From Romanomermis culicivorax (Eukaryota > Nematoda > Enoplea > Mermithida > Mermithidae): DNA of 64,000 nucleotides. A program made the position numbers and the translations under genes. The notes under the pieces were generated by a model. It was given only the letters and a program-made list of their open reading frames with translations. It ran no database searches and had not been told where the DNA came from. Of this stretch, positions 23,119-34,900 are shown one piece after another. The stretch covers positions 186,001 through 250,000 of the forward strand of contig CAWUHX010000013.1 of assembly GCA_963922205.1 (NCBI GenBank). Reading direction: 5' to 3'. Positions within the stretch are counted from its first letter, which is position 1. Every line of letters starts with the position of its first letter.

Positions 23119-23516
23119 TTTATTTTTATGGTTGTATTTGTGTGTTGTGTTCGAATTCTGTTTTATGTGTTCTTTTTAATGTTCTATGTATTGTATTTTT
23201 CCCCATTTTTTCCCTTTTTCCCTTCAAATTTTTTAATCATTCTGATTTATTTTTGGCAATTTTATGGCAGTTTTAGGCATTTATCAAAAATTTTGACGCC
23301 GGAAAAATTTATTTAATGGGCAAAATTATATTTTTTCACGCGCTTGGTGTGAGAAAATCAAAATGTTTATAAGTCCCGAGAAAGTCCTCCTAGAGTTATA
23401 AACCCCATAAATTCGAGGTGTTATGGAGTTGTTTTTTAGATTTAATTTGCAAAATATTAGTATATTTATTATTTTCGTCGATTGGAGAATTCGTGAAATT
23501 CAAATTTGAAAGCGTT
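23119..23516 (+). other. Non-coding stretch between pol and ORF2 of B1
   Basis: T-rich with no supported gene; equivalent to 7161-7583 in A1. An acceptor-like tgaaag|cgtt lies just before the leader ATG. Confidence 0.5.
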
Positions 23517-26500
23517 ATGGCTACGTCCAGTATCGTCGAAACGGATAATAGTTTTGGGCAGCCACAAGACCGCCAGGATAACACCAATTTCCTAATTAGT
23601 AGTAAGTTTTAAAAGGGTAAAATATGTGGTAAAAAACGTTATTCGAAACGGGACTCTAAATTGACCGTACGGCAATTTATATGCCGAGGATTTTGGGTAT
23701 TTGAGAGCCTGATCAACTCCCCTATGTCCAAATTTATTCTTGAGCATTTGAGTCATTTTTTTTGTTTCGAGGTTATTATCAAAGAAGAGTAGGTAAAAAA
23801 TTGTGTGAAAATTTTAAGATTATAACGTTCGAAGATTGGTGCGGTCGACAGATATTTTCAATCATTTTACATCGTTGTTTGGTGGGCCCCATACGGCCAT
23901 TGAAGAACCCATGTTTCTTGCGCCCGAAAATATAAAAGCGTTTAACAAAGCGGTAAATCAATCATCAATCGAAATTCAGAGGACGCGTAGTTATAGCATT
24001 GGATACGGAGAGCGGAAGGAAACCGAAAACACCGGGTTCGAAACCCAGCAACGCGTTAAGGCTCCTAACAATCTCTACTATGTGTGAAAAAAATTTCATA
24101 GTAGACTTGAAATTTTGGGATAGGGAGCATTTTCACAAAATATACAAGACAATTTTTCGTCAAGAAAATATTATCATTGGTTTCCATATTCGCGAAGATA
24201 TCACCCTAGTCCTGACTAAATTCGGTTATTTAGATCAGGAGAAGGAGTTAGCTCGAAAGAGGTGTGATAATATCGACTACATTTTATCGTGTTGTGTTTA
24301 CGATTTGGAAATTGTATTGGCGGAAATGAAAGATAAACCAAAGACACGAATGATCGGGATAAGCCCAGAAGCCCCGAGCTTAAAGGCTCTAATGACGGAA
24401 GTATTGTTCCTGTGGGCTGACGCTTTCAAAATCTTGTGGGGGCCATTGAGCTCCTTGGAATTTCGGCAGCTTATGGAAGCAGATAAACTTAATATGGAAG
24501 TTTTGCGATACGCGACGCTCGACGCGCGCGGATCGCTTCTATGTTTTTTAGCGTTACTTCGTTATGGATTCGCCACCCATATACAAAATTGTTTCCAATT
24601 ATATCCTCATGATACGATGGAACCCGAATTGGTTGCCGATTTAGCGCGAAGATTTCGGGAAACATTTGAAGATAAATACACGGATCAACAATGGAAGGGC
24701 GCGTATGGAGTTGAAGAAATGACGGACAATATTAATGCGTTATATTTTATGATGCGGGGAGAAGCAATCGCCACCTACAAATTATCGGAAGAACAGGCGC
24801 CAGGGACTTTTTATTGTCCCCTGCATTTTTCCAATAGCGATATTGAACTGCAACTGGTACCTCACAGTTGGTACCCGTGGGTGGAAAGGAAAGTAAAAGC
24901 GCCAAGAAAAAGGAAAGATACCAACGATTCAGAAGAAGGGCCTATCAATGACTGGGATTTGGAAGACATTTTGGCTGCGCAGCAATTCGGACGGCCGATA
25001 GAACCCAAAGAAATCGAAATGAAGCAGGGAAAATGGCCGAATGGAGTGATTCAATTTACGAACATTATACGAGACCAGGTATCACACCTAAGGGACTACT
25101 ACCACCCAAAAATCAATCGATCAATTGTGCCTATAGTCAAAGAACTATATGAGAAAAACGTAAATCCTCTTATTTACTTCTTGTGGCCTCATTCGGAGCA
25201 AGAATGGAGAGGGTGGGTACCGGGATTTAGGTCAGGTATGTGGTCCTCCGTATGGAGAAACGAACAAGAAAGAATTGAATTTATGAAGTGGATGGGCCAA
25301 GATCTATTGAACAACAAAATAACCGATCAAATGGAACAAATGTTGGAAAGATATCGGAAGGTACGGATGCAAAAATCAATCCAAAATATTTTTTGCGTGC
25401 TACCGATAAAATGGATACCACGGTCTTTAAAAGAGCCCATAGAAGAGCAACAAACGAACTTGCACGAAAATTCCATTTATTTCATGAATTGTAACTTTTA
25501 TAACGTTTTTCACTTTTTGAATATCCACGTGGCCAGCCAAAATCTAATTTATTGGAATGTCTCCGCTTCTATATTCGAGGCTAAGGACCTATGGGTCCCT
25601 AGCACTTCTACAACTTTTAAATCAGTAACTAAATAGGACGACTCTGATCTGATTCCTCAAGTAGAAGTTGTGGTCCCGGCTAGCCAGGGTCCTCTAGAAA
25701 AAACTTCGAAGGAACAGATAGAAACTGTGCCCACTAAAATTGATATTTTGAATGTTTCAGGTAATCAAATGGAGCAAGAAAAGCCGGAACTGGTAATTAT
25801 CGCAGATCCTCCTATCGCCGATACACCCGCTACTGGGAGTAAAGGTGCCGCTGAGGAGGAGAAATTAATGGAAATCGTCGAAACTGAAAGCGAGAAACAA
25901 CCCGAATTGGAAAAGCTTACCGAACAAATCAAAGAAATGAAGGGGAAAATAGAAATGTTGGAGAAAGAAAAGTATGGGAAGGCGGCGATCGAATTGGCAA
26001 AGCAGCTAGAGAATATTAATGCAGAAGAGGAAGGAACTAGCGAGGAGCCGTTCGTTGAAGTCATGTCCGAAATCGGGAGTGACGAAGAGGATCCTGGAGC
26101 TAATGTTTTGCCCGCTCCGCCAGTGTATGCTAAGGCTGGTGGGCAAAATGTGGAAAATATTACGAACCCCGAAAAATTCATGAAAGTAATGCATAGTAAA
26201 AGACAAGCAAAGGAGAAACGGATAGCTCAGGAGGAAAATAGAGCCGAATTGGACAAAGTCAAGAGTGGAAACTTCCAACAACCCGTGGGAAATCCAAAGG
26301 ACAAGATCAAATATCGAAGAGGCCTTGGAAAATGCGGGCAAGTCTTGAATAAGGCCCTGAAAGAAGGAAAGTATGTCGTAGATTTTCAATACGGGAGGGT
26401 ATCTCTCTCGAACCCATGTGTTCAGAAGTATCTCGCACACATGGTTCCTACGCTGGACGAAGAGGTAGCCCTAATGGCCACGGAGTTGATAAATCGTATA

Positions 26501-27913
26501 TACGACGAAGCCAGCCTAGAAATCAAAACAATTTGATATTATGAATTGTAGTTTCACGTGCTGCAAGCGAATTTACCGGAGAAATTGTGGCATATTTTCG
26601 AACTTCAATTAGCCGAATGGACGACGACTCGGCCTCCATGGAAAGCATATGAAGCCGCCGTGTGGGCCTGCGCCTGTTTGTTTATGAAATTGTCACGATT
26701 GGGGAGAATTCCTCAGAATTTTGCAGGATTCCATTATCAGGCCCACGCCTACATTGCGATGAAATTACGACGTGAATTTAATGCGAGACAGGAGGGAGTA
26801 GGCAGCAATTTTCACGCTATGTACGCCTCATGCCAAGCTAGGGCAGCGGGACTGGTGTATACAGTTGCCAAAGCTGTTCTGAAGGACAAAAAAGAACCGG
26901 AGCCGAAATACGCCAATATTCAAGTGTGGAAAAAAGAAACAGACAATACAGATCCCCGTATACGTTTTTGGGAGGTTATTGATCGGAAGAAAGTTCACGA
27001 TATATTGGAAGTGGAAAAAAGTTTGAAGAAGAAAGTGGGGTACCGAGTTAAGCATGCCTACAGTAGGCCTGCGGCGAGTAAGGTACCTAGGTGATGGAAT
27101 AAAAAGGATAGCGATGTGCCAAAGAAAGAAAAATCGGAAATGCCGGACAAAGATAGAAAACGGAAACATGAAAGTCGGCACCGAGGTGAAAGTCGCCACG
27201 AAAAATCTATGTCCAGAGAAAAGAAACGAAGGGAGAATGAAGAAGAAAGTTGGCATAAAGAAATCGAAGAGTATGAAGAAGCCTACGAAAGAAAAGAAAA
27301 GGAAAAAAGAGAATCGAAAGAATGCAAAGAGAGCCGAAAGTCACGAAGTAGAAAGAGAACACCGGGCTACTACCAACACGATGATAGATTGGACATGTCC
27401 TACTCCAGTCGAGCAGCCTCACTGGATAGGGCTAGAACCAACGAAATGTCTCAGCAAGGAGTACCGATGTCAGACCCGAACGCGATGATTCAAGTGCAAC
27501 AGCAACAACAATTACCATATTTGCTGCCGAACTACCGGGGATTGCGGATGGTAACAGTTGATTGTTTAAGTCACCCTCTTTTTTCAGGCGAAATATTGCC
27601 AAATATGGTGGTACCTCTGCCGGCCCATTACCAAGTACCGCAGTTCCCGATTATGCAGTTTCAGCCAGGGCAAGCACCGTATTACCATCAATTTTTGGTT
27701 CCGCCTGGCCTCCAAATGCCGCCGCCAACGATAATTCCGCGGATTTGTAACATACAAGGCAAAGAGTGAATGGACATTCCCAGGACCTCGACGGGTACGC
27801 AGCCGCCCCAAAGACCTCCATCGACGGGAAATCCCGATTATATTTCGCCATTGAAACGAGAAACTGGAATTGGTCAGCCAGAGCGGGACCATAGTGGTCA
27901 AAGACAAAAGTAA
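23517..27913 (+). pseudogene. ORF2 of element B1: exonuclease gene, two exons, decayed
   Basis: Leader exon 23517-23601 (MATSSIVETDN...), phase-1 donor GTAAGT, 217-bp intron, main exon from 23819. A small insertion near 23960 shifts the frame just before the exonuclease domain. The domain itself keeps every catalytic residue: IALDTESG (D-x-E), GFHIRED, and YATLD (Y-x3-D). More shifts lie near 25360 and 25490. From 25670 to 27913 a single frame is broken only by stops, and the first two (TGA and TAG near 26535 and 26547) fit C-to-T changes. Shared with A1 are Y-x-MM-x2-E, PL-x-Y-x-LWPHS and the late helical module. The tail is Lys/Glu/Arg-rich with QHDDRLDMSYSSRA, also seen in B2, instead of the RGG tail of A1. 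Confidence 0.85.
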
Positions 27914-29074
27914 ATTTTCATGTAAAAAGTGACCTCGCTCTTTGTGAGGTCACCAAAAAATTAGTACATCAGTATGTAATTTTTTTCCCCGATATTTTGA
28001 AAGTCACTTAATTTTTTCTTTTCGAGCCTCGATGTCCCAAAATGTAAACCAGTTGTGCCACTCTTTTCATGCCTTAAAATCTGCCTCTTTTATTAATCTC
28101 AGTAATTTGTTTTGTTTATTTTCTCGTTTGCGTTCTGCTTTATTTGAATCCGTATGAAGATACTTTTATTCCTTTTTGGTGAATCTGTGTAAATTATCAT
28201 CCAATTCTTGTATTTCCGAAAAATTTTGATTATTCTTTTTCCTTTCCGGAAGTAGTCACCAACTAACATTGCGCATGCGGTAGGCAGCTTCGGGCTACCA
28301 TTTCTAAATTTTTCTCTATCTTTTTCCAAACATATACATTTTCATTTCAAAACTTTTTTCTGTGGCACAGACCGTGTTATTGGTTTAAGTTTACATTTTA
28401 GGACGGCAGATTCACTTTAACAACAAATACCATAAACATTTTGGTTCAAAATCTAGACAGCCAAAGGCCCAGAGGATTCGGTCTTTGGGCATCCTTTCTC
28501 CCTAGGGGCAGATAATACCAAAGGCGTTGGGGGGGCCAGTGTCCGGCCAAGGGGCCAGTGGAGTAGCGGCGGCAGAAAATAGAAAGTCTTGCAGGCTCAC
28601 CACATCTATCAACTCCCCCTCTGGAGAGGACGGAGATGAAGGCCAAAATCGATGATGGAGGGGCCGCCGATACCATATACATCAACGGCACTGGGGAGCA
28701 GCCCACAACCTAACCCGGGCACCGTGGGGGTCGCCGCCGATCAAACGATTTTTATTTTTTATTTTGTCAAATTCGGCCCGAGTGCCGTGAATGCTATTCG
28801 TTCAAACTTTTTTATCCTTTTTATTCGGGGCAGCGGGCCCACTGGGCATTTTATTGGCGAACTTTTTCGCGCCGGGGTAGCATCCGGCGCCATTGGCCCC
28901 ATAATTGTAGTGATACCGTTCGATACAGACGTTTTTATTTTTTGTATAATTGCGTCAATGGCATGTAGCGCCATGTTGGAACAAATAGAGTCGCCGGTTG
29001 TCAGCATCGTGGGTCTGGGGCCCTTGGGGGACCTCCTGACTTTCCCCTTCGCTGGCGGGAAAAGTCTTGCCTTT
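27914..29074 (+). other. 3' untranslated region of B1
   Basis: About 1.16 kb without a supported gene; the open stretches found on both strands are not matched in B2. The GC-rich part (28500-29080) contains several G runs. Confidence 0.55.
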
Positions 29075-29086
29075 GGGGGGGAGGGA
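29075..29086 (+). other. Polypurine tract of element B1
   Basis: gggggggaggga lies directly against the TGTC that opens the 3' LTR. Its reverse complement is kept in B2 (38708-38718). It primes plus-strand DNA synthesis in LTR elements. Confidence 0.9.
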
Positions 29087-29910
29087 TGTCAGAGGGTCAA
29101 TTCCTCTGACCTTTGGTCCTCTAATTACCTCATTTTTTATTCTCTTAAGTCCCTTTGTTGTTAAAGTGTTTCCATTTATTATTAAGTAAACAAACCGATA
29201 AAACGGTTTGTGTCACACATATTTTTGGTCAAAAACAAACAAATGGTCAGTGCGAAAGTTTTGCATACTACTTGCAAGTTGATGTTAGGCGCGTCGCAGT
29301 GTACATTGATCATTGTTGTCGTTTTTATTATTTTTGGAGAAACGTTTCCTTTAACATGCTTTTGTCATCCTATCCTGAGGATCGGACGTTTGGTCGGTAT
29401 TCACGGTGACTCGGAAAGGCGTGTGGTCGATTTCGCCGCCTACGTTTATTTTGTATTATTGTTTCACGTTGTGAGTAGCATTGAGAGCCTACGCGGCCTG
29501 AGGATTTACGACGCTCAATTTTGATCAAGATAATTAGTGAGTTGTTGTTCTGGAGTCAGGTAGATTTGTTTCGTCTTTCGACCAGTTTCAGCTTAGGCCG
29601 CGGATTGAGATATCCTGAAGTCCCTGTGGCTCTGTGCACAGGGGCGAACAGAAGGATCTGCAAAGTAGGGAGGAGTCAGGCGGTCGTGTTCACGTGTTCA
29701 GCATTTTGCATATATGTTTCCTATTTACCTCACTGTTGTATTTCACTGCACTGTTAGTTTTGCTCAAAATAAATATCTTCGTACATCAAGTCTCAGCTAA
29801 CTGCAGTAGGACCGTACTTAGTACTGGGTTAGCGTCAGGGGTCGTACCAGATTGGATCTCCCAAGAACGGCAGCTAGGTAGCCGAGGGCATACGAGCACC
29901 CAATACAACA
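29087..29910 (+). repeat. 3' LTR of element B1
   Basis: 824 bp. Compared with the 5' LTR there are 27 substitutions, of which 24 are transitions and 18 of those change CG to or from TG or CA. An AATAAA lies near 29768. It is followed by the TATA duplication. Confidence 0.95.
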
Positions 29911-30051
29911 TATAGCTAGCTCAGCACATATAATTATAAACAATTTTTCATCTTTTACTACCTGCTTGCAAAAAAACCGTGGAATATCTAAACCCAGGAC
30001 ACATAATTTTCGAATACATTTGGTTTCAGCATCCAGCAAACTCGTTCCTGA
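29911..30051 (-). pseudogene. Maverick-associated unknown gene, 5' part, split by element B1
   Basis: Minus-strand frame containing LDAETKCIRKLCVLG that stays open to the B1 insertion and continues in phase into 15843-16221. The upstream limit is uncertain: a tttcag acceptor-like site lies just before it, so this may be an internal exon. Confidence 0.5.
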
Positions 30052-30449
30052 AACTGAATCCTAGTCTGGATCATTGAGGTAGTTGATGAAGAGCTCATTA
30101 TTAAATGTCGTTTGGGTGCTAACTGTCTTTTGATCTTCAATACATCACCCCCTTCTCCAGCCATTTTCGTAGCATCAGCGCCTTCTTCAATGATTTTTGT
30201 AGCATCATGGGCTTCTTCTCCAATGATTTTGGTACAATCATCACCTTTTCCAGCAATTTTTGTTGCCGGAACATCAGCATCATCATTATCTCTTGTTTTG
30301 CATTTCATCATTGTTTGGTGTTTTACTGCTAGAGCATTGTACTCATTTGAAATAGCTGGTGCTATTTCATGTATTCTGCTGGTGCAGTGCCAAAATTGCT
30401 GGAGAAAAAACATTATATACTTTGACAGAAAAAGCAATTCAATCTTCAA
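29988..30449 (-). CDS. Unrecognised frame with imperfect 12-residue repeats
   Basis: 153 codons on the minus strand. The middle holds degenerate repeats built on DATKI-x-EGAD / DATKMAGEGGD. It overlaps the previous frame in another phase and may be the exon before it. A Maverick structural protein is possible from position only. Confidence 0.3.
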   Translation of the reverse strand: MKIELLFLSKYIMFFLQQFWHCTSRIHEIAPAISNEYNALAVKHQTMMKCKTRDNDDADVPATKIAGKGDDCTKIIGEEAHDATKIIEEGADATKMAGEGGDVLKIKRQLAPKRHLIMSSSSTTSMIQTRIQFQERVCWMLKPNVFENYVSWV

Positions 30450-30925
30450 AATTGTTGAAGAAAAAGAAAGAAAAGAAGAAAGGAAAAATTCATATCAACT
30501 CACTCCTTTAGATAAACTCCATTTCATTCCATTAAACAGGTTGGTAAATCGTACTCTAACCCCATCACTCTCGACCATCATCTTTTAACCAAGGTTAATG
30601 TCACATTGACCTCGATGGGAAAATGTCTTTTCGATAATGTTGATATTGCGACCTAATATACTGTATTGCTGTAGAATGAGTTTGAACCCGTGATGCCTCT
30701 TTTGTTTTGGGGTCGATGTTACAAAAATAAATCAATACACATTTACCTTTAACCACTAGGAATAATGCCATGTTTTTGTCTAATGTAAACTGGTGTTCCA
30801 TTTTTTAGAAATTCGAGAGTTGAATAGAAGAAATATACTAAAGAGAGAGAGAGAGAAACAAATAGTTTTTGTAGGAGCAAAACTGATAAATGTATAAACT
30901 GGTCAAAATTTTACTGAGTAAAAGG
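30450..30925. other. Stretch with no supported gene
   Basis: A 66-codon minus-strand frame (30601-30801, opening MEHQFTLDKN) looks protein-like but is too short to assign. A gagagagaga tract lies near 30845. Confidence 0.45.
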
Positions 30926-31255
30926 CGGGTTATAAGCATAATAAATAGCTAGGGCTTATATCCTATAGTAGTCTGTTATTTTTACCGCTGTGTTAGAGGG
31001 GGGTTATAAGCATAATAAATATTCAAGACATATATCCTACAGTAGTCTGTTATTTTGATGACTATGTAAGAGGGGAAATTATAAGCAAAAGAAATATTCC
31101 AGCTATAGGTTCTACAGTAAATCATCCTTCTAGCATATACATCTGGAACCTAGAGAAAATAAACATGTTTGTGTGTTATAGTAGTCTTCCAGATCAAAGC
31201 TAGGGAAAATGATTGTGTTTGTGCATTATAGTAATCTTCAAGGTCAAAGCTAGTT
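30926..31255. repeat. Two short tandem repeat arrays
   Basis: A unit of about 74 bp (opening gggttataagcataataaat) begins at 30927, again at 31001, and in degenerate form at about 31074. A second repeat of about 60 bp (gtttgtg-gttatagtag-cttc...tcaaagctag) occurs twice between 31168 and 31252. Both lie upstream of the polymerase remnant. Confidence 0.75.
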
Positions 31256-31477
31256 AAATGATATAGCCAAGTGCGCATGAGTTATGAATGTCTTTAAAGC
31301 TTTCCCATCATCAAAAGGAAAACTACTATGACAAGATCGTAAACAATAATTAAGTCTCTACCATAGAACTAATAGTTTTTGCTAATTTATAAAATATTTT
31401 TCCATTATTACTGTATAAATTTTGGTAGATAGGTTGTTATCTAGTTTTTTCTAGTTTTAGTTTGGATTATCTTTATA

Positions 31478-31900
31478 ATGAAACCTATTTATGAGGATAT
31501 TACTTCCTACGAAGAGGACATACCTATGGAAATTTTAGAGGATATTACTTCCGATGAAGATGAAGTGATTGTAGATGAGGATTTAAAGAATATTACCTTT
31601 GAGGAAGAAGAAGAAGAAGAAGAAGAAGAAGAAGAAGAAGAAGAAGAAGAAGAAGAAGAAGAAGAAGAAGAAGAAGAAGAAGAAGAAGAAGAAGAAGAAG
31701 AAGAAGAAGAAGAAGAAGAAGAAGAAGAAGAAGAAGAAGAAGAAGAAGAAGAAGAAGAAGAAGAAGAAGAAGAAGAAGAAGAAGAAGAAGAAGAAGAAGA
31801 AGAAGAAGAAGAAGAAAAAACACTCAATAATAATATTTCGGATGAAGAAGGAACTATTTTAGATTATGATGATGATGAAAATAATCAATACAACAGTTAA
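31478..31900 (+). CDS. Acidic frame with (GAA)n poly-Glu, possible polymerase 5' exon
   Basis: Opens MKPIYEDITSYEED, has two near-identical blocks (EDITS-x-E/DED), then a pure poly-Glu run of about 70 residues, and ends DYDDDENNQYNS. The next frame follows at once and reads into the polymerase N-terminal region. Poly-Asp/Glu leaders are plausible in such proteins, but this could also be an expanded microsatellite. Confidence 0.4.
   Translation: MKPIYEDITSYEEDIPMEILEDITSDEDEVIVDEDLKNITFEEEEEEEEEEEEEEEEEEEEEEEEEEEEEEEEEEEEEEEEEEEEEEEEEEEEEEEEEEEEEEEEEEEEEEEEKTLNNNISDEEGTILDYDDDENNQYNS
31600..31815 (+). repeat. (GAA)n triplet repeat
   Basis: About 215 bp of uninterrupted GAA. It produces long poly-Glu, poly-Lys, poly-Ser and poly-Leu open frames on both strands, of which only poly-Glu sits in a natural-looking frame. 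Lack of interruptions implies recent expansion. Confidence 0.95.
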
Positions 31901-31910
31901 ACACTGCACA

Positions 31911-34900
31911 GTTTGGATGAAAAAGAAATTTACGAACTAGTTCAAATTGGTGGTGGTGGGGGTATAACAAACTCATCTTTTGTTGCGGACGATTTTTTGG
32001 AATTAGGTCAACCCAGTACCATGAATATTAGGCCTCTTAATACCAAAGGTCGTGAGTACTCTTTGAACTTTCATAATACTGAACCTATGGATGATTTAAA
32101 TGCTCAACTTGCGCCAACATTTCAACATATAGTTGAGCGTATTTCAGAGAATGTGGGCGATAACGGGCTTATGAAGTTTTCCTTTGACCATCCAGATTTG
32201 ACAAAAGGTCATGTTTTGATACCTTTTAGACTGAAACATGCTTTAACAGGAGATTCGATCCTAAACACTCTTAATGTTGTTCTCAAATCAAATGAGCAAA
32301 TTCAGATTGATAGTCATCAAGCTACAATTCATACTTTTGTTGTAACACCACCTGAGGGTTGCCGTAAGCTAATTAAATTACTTTATTATTTACTTACTTA
32401 TTTACTTGCTTGGTTGCATTTTTAACATTTTTTTAAAAACTTTTCTTATTCATTTTTGCTTATTTCCTTTTTTAATTTAAGGTATTCACAATGCTCATCA
32501 ATATTTAAAACATAATGATTTCCTGAAAGACAAATGCTGCATTATTCAAATCAACAACACTGATGATTTATGCTTTGCTAGAGCTCTAGTTGTTGTTAGA
32601 TCTTACATTCATAAAAAGATACGAACCTTGTGTACAAATGAGAAAGTATTCGAAAGTCTGATGAGAAAAAGCATCTACTGCAGACAAAGGTTGCCAAAGA
32701 ATTGATGACCCAGGCAGGGTTAGCTAATCATCAAGGGTCTTGCAGTTTTCATCAATGGGAAAAACTGCAACCTGTTCTATTACCTGATTATTAGATCAAA
32801 ATGTTTAGCAAAGAACAGTTTAAGGATTTAATATATAGAAATTAGAGTTTTTTATTTTTCTGTTATTCTGTGCACATTTAGAGTTTTAAGGACCTGAAGC
32901 AATGCATGTTTTGAATATTTACCACCAAGATAGCCATTACTCAGTCATTACAAAGATTCCTGGTTTTTTTTGACCACAGCTACTTTTGTCCTTATTGCAA
33001 TTTAGCCGACAATAACAAAGTGGAACATAGATGCAAAAACTTTTGCCCTTTGTGTTACAATACACCCCCATGTAATCAATTCAATGCTCGAAAATGCAAA
33101 GATTGTCAGCAATATTTTAAAAATGACGAGTGTTTTGGTCGACACAAGTTTGTTTCTACTGAAGAAGGACAATCAAAACATCAAAAAACTGGGTTATCTA
33201 TTTGTGACCGTTTCAAAGTGTGAGAGCAATGTGATACATTGGTTCAGTGAGCACATTCTAAACCACAAAATTGGGGATATTTTGAAATCAAAACATGCAA
33301 TAAGAGCATACTTAGAAAAGGTGTTAGATATGGTATAAGTATTCTTATTTTTGTTTAAAGTTTTTAAATTTCAGGACATTTATGTTTTATGCAACCTGTT
33401 GGTAGTGAGCAAATTGAAGAAGAAGATGTATTTGAAACAAATGACTAGGGTGTTAACGATGACAATACTTAACTGGTTGATGATGAAACAGGAATTACCG
33501 ATTAGTGTCCAATTATTCAAGACTTAGTTTTTTATGATTTTGAGACTATGGAGGAAAAAGTACTACAACAAACAGAACTAGGGGATGTATTTGAACATGA
33601 GCCAAATTTATGAGTTGTCCATACTGTGTGTGATCAGTGTCGTTAAAGCGAAGGAGATTTTTGTTGCAATACGTGTGGTCATCACAACCATGTATTCAAA
33701 GGCTCTATATGTCTAAATGATTTCTGCGAATACCTTTTAGGATAAGACATGAAAAACATTACAGCAATAGCACATAATTCTCGAGGATTTGATGGACAAT
33801 TTATAATGCAATTTTTGTACAGTAATGGTCATCATAAATTAAATATCCTTAATAAGGGTAATTTGACAAATTGTTTTATAGTTTTAAATTTTCATTTATT
33901 TATCTATTTGTCCAGGCTTAGAATTGATGTGTATGAAAGCAGGATTGATATTATTGATTCTTTCTTATTGATTCTTTGAACTTTCTTCCAATGCATGTAG
34001 CAGCTCTATTGAAAACATTTGGGATAAGTAAAATATGTAAAGGATATTTTCCACATTTCTTTAATAGAAAGGAAAATTATGGATATATTAGATCGTATAT
34101 TTTGCCAGACATGTATGGTTACAATGCTATGAAACCTGCAGCTCATGCCACATTTCTGGATTGGTATAATAGAAAGCTTGAAGCAGTAAGTTTGCAAAAA
34201 AGTATAAAAGTTTTGCATTTAGAAGTGTGTCCTTGTTTAGGGGTGACTTTGACAAGGAATTACTTGATTAATTTTGTAGCAATGTACATGTTTTAGGACA
34301 GTGTTGTTTGAAATTTAGGAATGTTTTTATGGAGGAAACAGATGTTGATCCTTTTGAAAAATTAATAACTATCCCCAGTGCTTGTTATCTTGTTTTCTGA
34401 CATTTATTTTTGGAACCAAACAGTATTGGAATAATACCATACAAGGGTTATGGTAAAGAAGAAAGACAGTCTGCTATAGCCTTAAAATGGTTAAAACGGC
34501 TATCCTATAAGAATGAAAAAATCTATATTTGACATAAACTTAACAGTGGTGAAGTTCAAATTGGAAAATACAAGGTTAATGGTTTATCAGGTAATTTTGT
34601 CCTGTTTGTTAAATCTACCTGTTTGTTAAAGGAACAACTGTTTATGAATTTTACAGTTGTTATTGGCATGGTTGCCCCAAATGTATGAAAAATAGACTTC
34701 AGCTAACAGCTAATAACGATACAAAAGCAAATGATGCATATGAGCACACATTTAACCATGCTATGGAACTTCAATCAATCGGTTATAACATAGTTGAAAT
34801 GTGGGAATGCGATCTGTTACAACAACTTCATTCAAATCCTGAAATGAAAACATTTTTTGCTACAGTTGAAATACCTGAACCTATAAACCCTTGAGGAGGT

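Larger units (their letters stand above)
16222..29910 (+). mobile_element. Element B1: second Gypsy family, full length but decayed
   Basis: LTRs of 823 and 824 bp flank primer-binding site, gag, pol, two-exon ORF2, untranslated region and a perfect purine tract. Target duplication TATA is at 16218-16221 and 29911-29914. A hand alignment of the two LTRs shows 27 substitutions and one single-base indel (about 3.3 percent). The coding regions carry several frameshifts and stops, so it is not autonomous. Confidence 0.95.

Noticed and set aside
28652..29164. 170-codon hydrophobic frame in B1
   Set aside because: It runs through the purine tract into the LTR and has no counterpart in B2.
31507..31862. 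Long poly-Ser, poly-Leu and poly-Lys frames
   Set aside because: They are other readings of the GAA repeat.
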